Assembly (NCBI GenBank): GCA_027858865.1
Contig: JAQIBW010000139.1
Location: 1-15,629, forward strand
Reading direction: 5' to 3'
DNA: 15,629 bases
Source: Sulfurimonas sp.
GTDB taxonomy: Bacteria > Campylobacterota > Campylobacteria > Campylobacterales > Sulfurimonadaceae
Below are positions 6,562 through 14,209 of the stretch, piece after piece. How positions within the stretch are numbered: position 1 is the first letter of the stretch; the number at the start of each line of letters is the position of its first letter. A program made the translations under genes and the position numbers. The notes below the pieces were generated by a model. That model ran no database searches. It saw only the letters and a program-made list of their open reading frames with translations, and was not told where the DNA came from.

Positions 6562-7275
6562 ATGAGTCAGCAAAGTATTCGTGTTGAAAATCTAGTAAAA
6601 AACTTTGGCGAAGGGGATAGTCGTGTAGATGTTATAGATGGTGCATCTTTTAGTGTAGACAAGGGTGAGTTAATAGCTTTAATCGCACCAAGTGGCGCAG
6701 GAAAAACCACTCTACTTATGATGATAGGATGCGTTCAAGAGCCAACAAGTGGTCAAATATGGCTTGGAGATGAGAAAGTATATGATAACAAATGGCTAAG
6801 TAAAGATACTCGTACCATTCGTAGAGAAAAAATCGGTTTTATATTTCAGGCACACTATCTTATACCTTTTTTAAATGTTATAGACAATATTACACTTCTG
6901 CCGCAGGCCAATGGACAGACAAAAGAAGAAGCAGAGAAATTTGCTATGGAACTTTTAGAATATTTGGACATTGCAGATAAAGCACACGCTATGTCTTCTC
7001 AACTCTCCGGTGGACAAAACCAAAGAGTTGCAATAGCTCGTGCGTTGGCAAACAAACCTAAGATAATATTAGCAGATGAGCCAACTGCTGCATTAGATAC
7101 AGAGCGATCAGTAAGTGTTGTGCAGATGCTTAAAAAAATAGCGATTGAGCAAGATGTTGCAATAATAATGGTAACTCACGATAATGCAATGCTTCCTTTG
7201 TGCGATAGGATACTAAAGATTGAAGATAAGAAAGTAGTATCATCTAAAGTTATGAAAGATACAAGTATGATTTAG
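6562..7275 (+). CDS. ABC transporter ATP-binding protein (LolD/MacB/DevA-like)
   Basis: Cytoplasmic ATPase powering the exporter. The start is ATG 6562, not an in-frame codon at 6529: GGAGG at 6552-6556 sits 5 bases before it, and the earlier start would put 11 extra residues inside the permease gene. In the 237-residue product: Walker A APSGAGKT at 42-49 (Ala replaces the usual first Gly, a variant I recall from LolD-type ATPases), Q-loop Q96 in IFQAHYLIPFLNV, signature LSGGQNQR at 148-155, Walker B IILADE at 168-173 with catalytic E173, D-loop TAALD, and switch His H206 in MVTHD. All catalytic elements are intact. It is one base from the permease stop and is the last gene of the exporter unit; the next gene has its own promoter. 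Confidence 0.92.
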   Translation: MSQQSIRVENLVKNFGEGDSRVDVIDGASFSVDKGELIALIAPSGAGKTTLLMMIGCVQEPTSGQIWLGDEKVYDNKWLSKDTRTIRREKIGFIFQAHYLIPFLNVIDNITLLPQANGQTKEEAEKFAMELLEYLDIADKAHAMSSQLSGGQNQRVAIARALANKPKIILADEPTAALDTERSVSVVQMLKKIAIEQDVAIIMVTHDNAMLPLCDRILKIEDKKVVSSKVMKDTSMI

Positions 7276-7318
7276 CATGACAATTTGCAATACTTTTAGT
7301 TTCTTAACCACAAAAGTG

Positions 7319-7324
7319 TATAAT
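7319..7324 (+). promoter_or_regulatory. Candidate -10 element for nadK and the downstream run
   Basis: Perfect TATAAT in the 79-bp gap after the exporter ATPase gene, 30 bases before the nadK TTG start. The upstream sequence has T-rich patches (for example TTTTAG at 7294-7299) but no consensus -35, as usual in Campylobacterota. It is the most convincing promoter for the long plus-strand run that follows. No terminator hairpin with a U-tract was seen for the exporter operon in this gap. Confidence 0.55.
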
Positions 7325-7354
7325 AAGTGAAAAATAACTAAATAGAGAGTCAGT

Positions 7355-8209
7355 TTGCAAGCAAGTAACATAAAAAAGATTGGTGTTCTTTTAAGACCAT
7401 CTACTCCAGAACTTAAAAATAGCTACTATACACTTGAAAAAGTTTTTAAAAAGTATGATATTGATGTTTACCTAGATAGCATTAGTGGTGCTATGATAGA
7501 TATTATGGGTATGGACTTTGATGTATTGTGCGAACATGTGGATGCTCTAGTTACTCTCGGTGGTGATGGAACACTTATCTCTGCTGTTAGAAGGTCTTTT
7601 GAGCATAACATCCCTGTTTTAGGTGTTTTTGCAGGCAGTTTAGGGTTTCTAGCAGATGTAGATTTAGATGAGCTTGACGAATTTGTAAACAACATGGTTC
7701 AAGGTAAAGTTAGGATAGATGAGCGTTCTGTTTTAGAAGTTAGAATTGTAAGTGAAAATGCTGAGAGAAAGATGTATGCTTTTAACGATATGGTATTAAC
7801 TCGTCCTTCTGTATCAAATATGATACATATCGAAACATTAGTAGATGCTAAAGCCTTTAATACTTACTATGGTGATGGTGTTATTGTCGCTACTCCAACT
7901 GGATCAACTGCCTATAATATTTCAGCAGGAGGACCGGTTTTGTTTCCTCTATCTAAAGTTTTTGTTCTTACTCCTATTTGTCCTCACTCTTTAACGCAGA
8001 GACCAGTTGTTCTTCCTGGTGAATTCTCAATCGAGATGAAAACGCCGGAACCTAGAGCCTTGGTAATCATAGATGGTCAAGATATGCATGAACTTGAACC
8101 AGATCAAAGTGTTCACATAAAGTTAACAACAAAAACAGCAAAACTAATTCATAGAGAAGAATTTAACTATTTCGATGTACTAAAAGAAAAGCTTGGCTGG
8201 GGAGAATAA
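7355..8209 (+). CDS. nadK: NAD kinase
   Basis: Phosphorylates NAD to NADP in the cytoplasm. The 284-residue product carries the family motifs: GGDGT at 69-73 (nucleotide/phosphate binding), GSLGFLA at 94-100, the N-D pair of the NAD-binding motif at 144-145 (FNDMVLTR), and TPTGSTAYNISAGGP at 180-194. The start is a TTG at 7355 preceded by AGAGAG at 7344-7349. No ATG exists before the GGDGT motif except deep inside the N-terminal domain (residue 47), and the first strand (IKKIGVLLRP) fits family N-termini. The TATAAT at 7319-7324 would give a leader of roughly 24 bases. It is separated from recN by 2 bases, so co-transcription is likely. The nadK-recN pair is also common in other bacteria. Confidence 0.95.
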   Translation: MQASNIKKIGVLLRPSTPELKNSYYTLEKVFKKYDIDVYLDSISGAMIDIMGMDFDVLCEHVDALVTLGGDGTLISAVRRSFEHNIPVLGVFAGSLGFLADVDLDELDEFVNNMVQGKVRIDERSVLEVRIVSENAERKMYAFNDMVLTRPSVSNMIHIETLVDAKAFNTYYGDGVIVATPTGSTAYNISAGGPVLFPLSKVFVLTPICPHSLTQRPVVLPGEFSIEMKTPEPRALVIIDGQDMHELEPDQSVHIKLTTKTAKLIHREEFNYFDVLKEKLGWGE

Positions 8210-8211
8210 AG

Positions 8212-9750
8212 ATGATTGAAAGATTTTACCTAAAAGACTATCTTAGTTTTAAAGAGATTGAACTAAATCCAACTGCAGGGCTAATAGTATTTACAGGGCC
8301 AAGTGGTAGCGGTAAATCAATACTAATGAAATCTATACTCGCATCTTTAGGTACAGAATCATGTGAGGCAACTTTATGTGAGTCTAGTGTCACATGGGAG
8401 ATAGATGCTGGAGTTACAGGCATCGAAAATGATGATATAAATATATTTAAACATATAAAAAAAGAGAAATCAAGATACTTTATAAACAATCAAAGTGTTT
8501 CTAAAAAAGCTATTTCAGGATTGACCTCAAACTACTTAAGACACTTAAGCCTCAAAGATTTTAGTGATTTTGAAAATGAAAATCTTATCTCAATCATAGA
8601 TACTAGAATTCAAAATAAATCTACAGATATATACAAGCTAAAAGATGAGTATGAAAAATCTTTTTTAGAACATCGAGAAGTTAGAATAGAACTTGATAAG
8701 ATAGAAGAAGAAGAACGTAAAATAGTAGAACTTAAAGAGTTTGCAACTTTTGAGATAAATAAGATTCAAGAGATAGATCCTAAAGCATCTGAAGATGAAG
8801 AGTTGTTACAGATAAAAAAGGAACTTTCTCGTAAAGAAAAAGTTTTGGAGACTATATCCTCGGCAAATGTTATTTTTGATAATGAGCACTTTGTTAACAG
8901 TGCTTTAAATTCTCTAGATGCTGACAGCTCATTTTTTGATGACAGTATGAATGAGTTAAGAGCACTCTTTGATAGCGCAGAAGCAAGGTTTAACGCTCTA
9001 GAAGACATAGATATAGAAGAAGTTTTAAATCGCATAGAAGAGCTTAGCGGACTTAAGAGAAGATATGGAAGTATAGAAGAAGCTTTAGCCTATAAAGAAC
9101 AAAAAATTATAGAATTAGCAAAGTATGAAAATATTGAGATAACCAAAGATGAACTGTTCAAAAGAGAGGCCCTTCTAAGTAAGGAAGTGAATAAGCTTGC
9201 TGATTCTCTAACTAAACTAAGAACAGTAGAACTCTCAACATTCAGAGATGATTTAAACAAATATTTACACGAGTTATACTTAAGAGATGCGCAGGTAACT
9301 ATTCAAGGTACTGAGCTTAATACTTATGGAAAAGATGAGATATTAATCAGTTTGAACAATACAGAGTTAAATAAAGTAAGTACTGGAGAGTTTAACAGAC
9401 TTCGTCTTGGAGTATTAGCTCTAAAGTCAGAGTTCATGAGTCAAAATGGTGGTGTACTGATGCTAGATGAGATAGATGCTAACCTTAGTGGGGAAGAGTC
9501 TATGAGCGTTGCAAAGGTATTAAGACAACTTTCAAAGCACTTTCAAATATTTGTGATTTCTCATCAACCACAACTTACTTCTATGGGTGAGCAACACTTC
9601 TTAGTACATAAGAGTGGAGATGAATCTATGGTTAAAGAGCTTAGTTTTAACGACAGAGTAGATGAAATAGCTAGAATAATAAGCGGTGATAGTGTTTCAA
9701 ATGAGGCTAAAAAATTTGCAAAAGAGCTATTGGAGGCAAATAAATGTTAA
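8212..9750 (+). CDS. recN: DNA repair protein RecN (SMC-like ATPase)
   Basis: SMC-related cytoplasmic ATPase used in double-strand break repair. The 512-residue product is somewhat shorter than the ~550-residue proteins of E. coli and B. subtilis. N-terminal Walker A is GPSGSGKS at 29-36. A charged coiled-coil region runs from about 140 to 345. The C-terminal half holds the signature region KVSTGEFNRLRLG at 388-400, Walker B GGVLMLDE at 413-420 with E420, and the switch His H451 in ISHQPQL. The end resembles other RecN (ARIISGDSVSNEAKKFAKEL). The signature is altered from LSGGE to VSTGE, and Walker A lacks the usual GETGAGKS wording. Both look like lineage divergence rather than decay, since the remaining ATPase residues are intact. 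It starts at ATG 8212 with GGAG at 8201-8204, and its stop lies inside the tatD start region (7-base overlap). Confidence 0.88.
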   Translation: MIERFYLKDYLSFKEIELNPTAGLIVFTGPSGSGKSILMKSILASLGTESCEATLCESSVTWEIDAGVTGIENDDINIFKHIKKEKSRYFINNQSVSKKAISGLTSNYLRHLSLKDFSDFENENLISIIDTRIQNKSTDIYKLKDEYEKSFLEHREVRIELDKIEEEERKIVELKEFATFEINKIQEIDPKASEDEELLQIKKELSRKEKVLETISSANVIFDNEHFVNSALNSLDADSSFFDDSMNELRALFDSAEARFNALEDIDIEEVLNRIEELSGLKRRYGSIEEALAYKEQKIIELAKYENIEITKDELFKREALLSKEVNKLADSLTKLRTVELSTFRDDLNKYLHELYLRDAQVTIQGTELNTYGKDEILISLNNTELNKVSTGEFNRLRLGVLALKSEFMSQNGGVLMLDEIDANLSGEESMSVAKVLRQLSKHFQIFVISHQPQLTSMGEQHFLVHKSGDESMVKELSFNDRVDEIARIISGDSVSNEAKKFAKELLEANKC

Positions 9751-10520
9751 TTGATACACATATTCATCTAGATGACTCTAGATATAACGATGATATAGAT
9801 GAAGTTTTAGACAGAGCCAGAGAAGGTGGGGTAAAGAGATTTATTATACCTGGTGCTCATCCTAACACACTGCCAAGAGCTTTAGAAATAGTTGAAGCAA
9901 ACAGTGATGTTTACTTTGCAGTCGGTGTACATCCTTACGATATGGACTCATTTGAAGCACTAGACTTTGACAAATATGTAAAACATGAGAAATGTGTAGC
10001 TATTGGAGAGTGCGGACTAGACTACTTTAGACTAGAGGGTAGTGATGAAGATAAACTTAAAGAAAAACAGCGTCAAAAAGAAGTTTTTAGAGCGCATATA
10101 GAACTTGCTAAAAAATACAAAAAGCCTCTTATCATTCATATTAGAGATGCTTCAAGGGACTCAAAAGAGATACTTCTAGCCTCAGATGCTAAAGAAGTTG
10201 GTGGAGTATTGCACTGTTATAATGCTGATGAAGAGCTTTTATCTTTAGCAAAAGAGGGCTTTTATTTTGGTATTGGCGGTGTTTTAACTTTCAAAAATGC
10301 AAAGAAACTACTTAATGTTTTACCAAAAATTCCAGAGGATAAACTTCTTATAGAAACAGATGGACCGTACTTAACTCCAACACCGCATCGTGGGGAGAGA
10401 AATGAACCTTTTTACACTACTTTTGTAGCACAAAAAATGTCTGAACTTTTAGAGATTCCACTTAAGAATATCAAGGATATCACCACACAAAATGCCCAAA
10501 AACTCTTTACTTTACGCTGA
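9744..10520 (+). CDS. tatD: TatD-family metal-dependent hydrolase (DNase)
   Basis: Amidohydrolase-fold, metal-dependent hydrolase; E. coli members have DNase activity. All expected metal ligands and motifs are seen in 258 residues: H6-x-H8 in DTHIHLD, H63 in GVHPYD, E89 in IGECGLDYFR, H132 in IIHIRDA, H157 in VLHCYN and D206 in ETDGPYLTP. Length matches the family (~260). ATG 9744 is the only start compatible with the conserved first strand. It overlaps the recN reading frame by 7 bases, with GGAGG at 9732-9736 just upstream. Adjacent recN makes a DNA-processing role attractive, but that is context only; YcfH/YjjV-type paralogues share all these residues and cannot be told apart here. Confidence 0.93.
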   Translation: MLIDTHIHLDDSRYNDDIDEVLDRAREGGVKRFIIPGAHPNTLPRALEIVEANSDVYFAVGVHPYDMDSFEALDFDKYVKHEKCVAIGECGLDYFRLEGSDEDKLKEKQRQKEVFRAHIELAKKYKKPLIIHIRDASRDSKEILLASDAKEVGGVLHCYNADEELLSLAKEGFYFGIGGVLTFKNAKKLLNVLPKIPEDKLLIETDGPYLTPTPHRGERNEPFYTTFVAQKMSELLEIPLKNIKDITTQNAQKLFTLR

Positions 10521-10576
10521 TTTTAATATTTTTTTTGGTAAAATATAAACTTTAAATTTAAAATTAGAGTTATTAA
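10521..10576 (+). promoter_or_regulatory. Spacer before mltD with candidate promoter
   Basis: The 56-bp gap is almost pure A/T. An 8-T run (10529-10536) is followed by TAAAAT (10539-10544) overlapping TATAAA (10544-10549), 28-33 bases before the mltD start. A T-rich stretch just upstream of a -10 box fits Campylobacterota sigma70 promoters. The T-run could alternatively assist termination after tatD, but no GC-rich hairpin precedes it. Confidence 0.35.
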
Positions 10577-11806
10577 ATGATTAAATATTTTCTTCTACTC
10601 CTTTTACCAATACTGCTGAGTGCTAATTTAACATATGTTTTCAACCACAACAAAGAAGTGGCTCTTCTAGAGTCATTTGATATTGAGGCTTCTTTTCTTT
10701 ATGACCCAATCATGAACAAAATGAAGGCTAAAAAGTCAACTATAAAGAAAAATAAACACTTCTTTAAAGCTATGGGTAAAGCATATACATTCATTCCGGC
10801 TATTAAAAGTATCTTGGCAAAACACGGCATTCCTCCAGAGTTTTTATATCTTGCTATGGCTGAGTCAAACTTCTCAGCTAGAGCATATTCGAAAAAAAGA
10901 GCATCTGGACTTTGGCAGTTTATGCCGGCTACTGGAAAACGTTATGGACTAAAAATTGATGACTATGTTGATGAGAGACGTGATCTTATTAAGTCAACTG
11001 AGGCTGCTGCGAAATATCTATCAGATTTACATGAAAGATTTGGTAAATGGTACTTAGCAGCCATTGCCTATAACTGTGGTGGTGGAAGACTTAATCAAGC
11101 CATCAGAAAAGCTGGAAGTGATGAGTTGTCTGTTTTGCTTGACCCTAAAAAAAAGTATATTCCAAGAGAAAGTAGATTTTACATAAGAAAAATTGTTGCA
11201 CTTGCCATGATTGGTCAAGACGAGCAGTTTTTAATGCGTAGCGAGTATGAGCATCTGCTAAATCGTGCAAATGCCTACTCAATCTCAACTGTACAACTAT
11301 CAAGCGGTGATTCAATGAAAAGACTATCAAAAATGGTAGGTATTCCGCTTCAAGAACTTAAAAAATTAAACAGACATTTAAAATATGACTTTGTACCTCC
11401 ATATACAAAGGCTTATGATGTTTATATTCCTTATATAAAACTAAATGAGTTTAAACGTAAATATACTCCTGAGCCTATGAAAAATATATATAAAGTTCAT
11501 ATAGTTAAGAGAGGGGACAACCTTTCTGAGATTGGTAGAAGATACGGTGTTTCATACAAGTTTATCAAAGACTTTAATAAACTTAAGAGTTCTCGTTTAA
11601 GATTAAGACAGAAACTTATCATTCCCATAGATAGTAGACTGAAATCTAAAAAAATTGAAACAAGACACTACTATATGGTTAAAAAAGGAGATACATTAGA
11701 GTCTATCTCCAAAGCCTACAAGGTTAGTGTTTCAAACCTTAAGCTTCAAAACCATCTTAGAGGCAGTTTAATCAGAATTGGTGACAGGCTAAAAATAAAT
11801 GAATAG
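10577..11806 (+). CDS. mltD: MltD-like membrane-bound lytic murein transglycosylase with LysM repeats
   Basis: Cleaves peptidoglycan glycan strands in the periplasm with formation of anhydro-muropeptides. The 409-residue product starts with a signal peptide (about 1-16, cleavage near L-S-A; no lipobox, unlike E. coli MltD). The SLT/goose-lysozyme-like domain spans about 70-190, with catalytic E96 in MAESNF, then GLWQFMPATGKRYGL at 111-125 and AAIAYNCGGGRL at 161-172, both family hallmarks. Two clear LysM domains follow at about 305-350 (VKRGDNLSEIGRRYGV) and 365-408 (VKKGDTLESISKAYKV). A third, degenerate LysM-like unit is visible at about 237-286 (LSSGDSMKRLSKMVGI). ATG 10577 directly opens the signal peptide; the upstream AGAG is a weak ribosome-binding site. 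Its end overlaps rlpA by 8 bases, pairing two cell-wall enzymes. Confidence 0.92.
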   Translation: MIKYFLLLLLPILLSANLTYVFNHNKEVALLESFDIEASFLYDPIMNKMKAKKSTIKKNKHFFKAMGKAYTFIPAIKSILAKHGIPPEFLYLAMAESNFSARAYSKKRASGLWQFMPATGKRYGLKIDDYVDERRDLIKSTEAAAKYLSDLHERFGKWYLAAIAYNCGGGRLNQAIRKAGSDELSVLLDPKKKYIPRESRFYIRKIVALAMIGQDEQFLMRSEYEHLLNRANAYSISTVQLSSGDSMKRLSKMVGIPLQELKKLNRHLKYDFVPPYTKAYDVYIPYIKLNEFKRKYTPEPMKNIYKVHIVKRGDNLSEIGRRYGVSYKFIKDFNKLKSSRLRLRQKLIIPIDSRLKSKKIETRHYYMVKKGDTLESISKAYKVSVSNLKLQNHLRGSLIRIGDRLKINE

Positions 11807-12617
11807 ACTAATATCTGCAGTACTTATTTTATCAGTACTCTTTTTAAGTGGATGCAGTACAAGAGGAAAGAGAGTATATAATGGGTATAAATATTCTTCG
11901 CCAAAATCTTATTCAGCAAATAAAAATGCCCATAGCTCCGTAATGGACAAGAAGACATATTCTCATCCTACTATGAGACCATATGTTATTAGAGGAATAA
12001 AATACTATCCTACAGTTGTTAGTGTTGGTGATGATTTTGATGGTAGAGCTAGTTGGTATGGTCCTGATTTCCATGGAAAGCACACTTCAAATGGTGAGAT
12101 TTACAATATGTGGGATATGACAGCAGCACATAAAACACTGCCAATGAACACTATTGTAAAGGTGACAAATATAGATAATGGCTTAACTACTGTTGTTAGA
12201 ATCAACGATAGAGGACCTTTTGTAAACACCAGAATTATAGACCTTTCCAAAGCAGCTGCTAGTAAGATAAATATGATTGGAACTGGAACAGCGCGCGTAA
12301 ACATAGAGATTTTAGGTTTTGAGACAAAGGGTAAAAAGAGAATACCTACAGAAAAAGAGCTGAAAAAATCTCCAAAAGTAGCATCTCTTGGTGGCTTTGC
12401 TCTTCAAATCGCCTCTTTTTCAAATATAGAAGGAGCCCTAAAGACACAAGAAGTCTATGACAATACGGACGGATACAAAACAATTATAAAAGACATGGAA
12501 TACAAAGACGGTAGAATCTTTAAAGTTTGGCTAATAGGCTTTAAAAGTGAAGAAGAAGCAAGAGATTACAAAGCACAAGGGCATTTTGAGAATGCATTTA
12601 TAGTAAGAGAGGATTAA
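11799..12617 (+). CDS. rlpA: RlpA-family septal-ring lytic transglycosylase lipoprotein with SPOR domain
   Basis: Lipoprotein acting on peptidoglycan, probably at division septa. The signal peptide ends in the lipobox L-S-G-C with Cys19. The double-psi beta-barrel (RlpA) domain runs from about 82 to 173: GRASWYGPDFHGKHTSNGE, AAHKTLPMNT and RINDRGPF. A SPOR domain, which binds denuded glycans, follows at about 198-270 (GGFALQIASFSNIEGA). By spacing, E100, H111 and D137 match residues I recall as functionally important in Pseudomonas RlpA (E120, H131, D157), but the position of its D123 is Asn103 here. That could lower or alter catalysis, or be a tolerated lineage variant. ATG 11799 overlaps the mltD end by 8 bases, so the pair is probably translationally linked. 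Confidence 0.92.
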   Translation: MNRLISAVLILSVLFLSGCSTRGKRVYNGYKYSSPKSYSANKNAHSSVMDKKTYSHPTMRPYVIRGIKYYPTVVSVGDDFDGRASWYGPDFHGKHTSNGEIYNMWDMTAAHKTLPMNTIVKVTNIDNGLTTVVRINDRGPFVNTRIIDLSKAAASKINMIGTGTARVNIEILGFETKGKKRIPTEKELKKSPKVASLGGFALQIASFSNIEGALKTQEVYDNTDGYKTIIKDMEYKDGRIFKVWLIGFKSEEEARDYKAQGHFENAFIVRED

Positions 12618-12619
12618 AT

Positions 12620-13192
12620 ATGATTAGTAAAAGTAGAAAAACAAAAGAGACAGATATTACAGTTTCATTAGAATTATATGGAAAAGGCGAGAGTAACATA
12701 GATACAGGTGTTGGATTTTTAAATCATATGCTTGAAAGCTTCTCCAAACACTCTCTTATAGATATGAACATTAAATGTATTGGTGATACTCATATAGATG
12801 ATCACCACAGCGTAGAAGATGTTGGAATCGTTCTTGGATCTTTAATGGCAGATGCTATCTATCCTGCTCATAATATTGAAAGATTTGGCAGTGCTAACAT
12901 CGTAATGGATGAGGCATGTGTTTCTTGTGATTTAGACTTAAGCAATAGACCATTCTTAGTTTATGAGTCTAATGTATCTGGGAAGGTTGGTAATTTCGAT
13001 ACTGAACTTGTTGAAGAATTCTTTAGAGCATTGGTGTTAAATGCAAGAATAAGTGCACATATTACTACTCTTAGAGGGAAAAATAAGCACCATATAATTG
13101 AAGCATCGTTTAAAGCACTTGCAGTTGCAATTCGTCGCGCAACTACAAAGAATGAAAGAGTTGGAATTCCTAGTACAAAAGATGTTCTGTGA
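12620..13192 (+). CDS. hisB: Imidazoleglycerol-phosphate dehydratase
   Basis: Sixth step of histidine synthesis: converts imidazole-glycerol phosphate to imidazole-acetol phosphate. This is the monofunctional form (190 residues) without the N-terminal histidinol-phosphatase domain of enterobacterial HisB. The duplicated metal-binding motifs are complete: H35 in GFLNHML, DHHSVED at 61-67 (H62, H63, E66), H147 in ISAHIT, and KHHIIEASFKA at 156-166 (H157, H158, E161), followed by the conserved AIRRAT. A strong ribosome-binding site, GAGAGGA at 12607-12613, supports ATG 12620. No other his gene is in the window; hisB sits between the cell-wall and LPS genes, an arrangement I associate with Campylobacterota. 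Its stop overlaps the kdsC GTG start (GTGA). Confidence 0.97.
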   Translation: MISKSRKTKETDITVSLELYGKGESNIDTGVGFLNHMLESFSKHSLIDMNIKCIGDTHIDDHHSVEDVGIVLGSLMADAIYPAHNIERFGSANIVMDEACVSCDLDLSNRPFLVYESNVSGKVGNFDTELVEEFFRALVLNARISAHITTLRGKNKHHIIEASFKALAVAIRRATTKNERVGIPSTKDVL

Positions 13193-13689
13193 TTAAATTA
13201 ATCATTCTAGATGTAGATGGCTGTCTAACAGATGGTAAACTTATATATTCGGCAGATGCAATAGAGAGTAAAGCTTTTAATGTTAAAGATGGACTCGGCA
13301 TCAGCACGTGGATTAAAATGGGTAATCAAGTTGCTATTATAACTGGGAGAAACTCTAAGATTGTTCAAAGAAGGGCAGAAGAGTTGGGGATACAGCACAT
13401 ATTTCAAGGAATAAAAGATAAAGATAGAGTTTTAAAAGAGTTAGTTGATTCTCTTGGTCTTAATCTTTATGAAGTTGGTGCAATCGGTGATGATTTAAAT
13501 GATTACAATATGCTAAGCTTAGTTGGTAAAAGTTTTACTCCAAAAGATGGTGTAAAAGAGATAAAAAGTATTGTAAACAAAGTTTTATCTTATAATGGTG
13601 GAGATGGTGCTGTTAGAGAGATGGTAGACACTCTAGTTGATGAAAATGACCAAAGAGAAGAATTTATGAAAGTTTGGATGATAGATTGA
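13189..13689 (+). CDS. kdsC: 3-deoxy-D-manno-octulosonate 8-phosphate phosphatase
   Basis: HAD-superfamily phosphatase releasing phosphate from Kdo-8-P, the penultimate step before CMP-Kdo in lipopolysaccharide inner-core synthesis. In 166 residues: motif I LDVDGCLTDG with nucleophile D8 and acid/base D10, motif II ITGRNS at 51-56, the conserved Lys in KDKDRVL at 76-82, and motif III GDDLND at 100-105. The lack of a cap domain and the ~170-residue length are typical of KdsC tetramers. It starts at GTG 13189, overlapping the hisB stop by 4 bases, with no room for an earlier start. Its TGA overlaps the proposed lptC TTG. Position just before lptC-lptA matches the kdsC-lptC-lptA order widespread in proteobacteria, which supports this over other small HAD phosphatases. 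Confidence 0.95.
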   Translation: MIKLIILDVDGCLTDGKLIYSADAIESKAFNVKDGLGISTWIKMGNQVAIITGRNSKIVQRRAEELGIQHIFQGIKDKDRVLKELVDSLGLNLYEVGAIGDDLNDYNMLSLVGKSFTPKDGVKEIKSIVNKVLSYNGGDGAVREMVDTLVDENDQREEFMKVWMID

Positions 13690-14207
13690 ATATAAATATT
13701 TTTTTTATCGGAATTTCATTTGGACTTTTGATGATATTCATTGGTTTTAAACCATTGAATATTAAGCAAAGAGAGTTTATTGATGTTCCACTTTTTCAAC
13801 TTGAAGCTTTTACTCTTCATGAACTAAATGAAGAGGGTTTAGCAACTATTATGAGAGGCTCCAAGGCTACTAGATACAGTGATCGCTACAAAGTTTACGA
13901 TATAGACTATACGGATAATTCTAAAAAGTTTATTGCCAATATGAGAGCTGATGATGGAATATATAGAGATTTGGATGATATTTTAGATTTAAAAGGAAAT
14001 GTACTTTATAATAGGGAAGATGGTCTGATTTTTGAATCAGATGAGGCAACTTACAATAAAAAAAGTGCAATTGCAACGACAAATAAAGATTATATTATGT
14101 ATAGAGGTAAAAATAGAGTTGTGGGAACTTCGCTAGTTTATAACAACCGTCTCAATAAAGTGAAATCTAAAAACGTAGTAGCAAAATATCAAATACAAGA
14201 GAGATAA
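13686..14207 (+). CDS. lptC: LptC, LPS export system inner-membrane-anchored protein
   Basis: Bitopic inner-membrane protein whose periplasmic beta-jellyroll passes LPS from LptB2FG to LptA. The product has one N-terminal membrane helix (about residues 3-20) and then a periplasmic domain of alternating beta-strands (ADDGIYRDLDDILDLKGNV, YNREDGLIFESDEATYN), as in LptC/OstA-like proteins. Primary identity is weak, as is normal for LptC; the call leans on topology, size (173 residues) and position between kdsC and lptA. I choose TTG 13686: it gives a 4-base overlap (TTGA) with the kdsC stop, and GGA at 13676-13678 lies 7 bases upstream. An upstream in-frame TTG at 13674 would add four charged residues and has a poorer ribosome-binding site. 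No ATG is available. Confidence 0.82.
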   Translation: MNINIFFIGISFGLLMIFIGFKPLNIKQREFIDVPLFQLEAFTLHELNEEGLATIMRGSKATRYSDRYKVYDIDYTDNSKKFIANMRADDGIYRDLDDILDLKGNVLYNREDGLIFESDEATYNKKSAIATTNKDYIMYRGKNRVVGTSLVYNNRLNKVKSKNVVAKYQIQER

Positions 14208-14209
14208 TT

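Noticed and set aside
10521..10545. Terminator after tatD based on the T-run
   Set aside because: There is no GC-rich inverted repeat before the T-run; a T-rich promoter upstream region fits at least as well.
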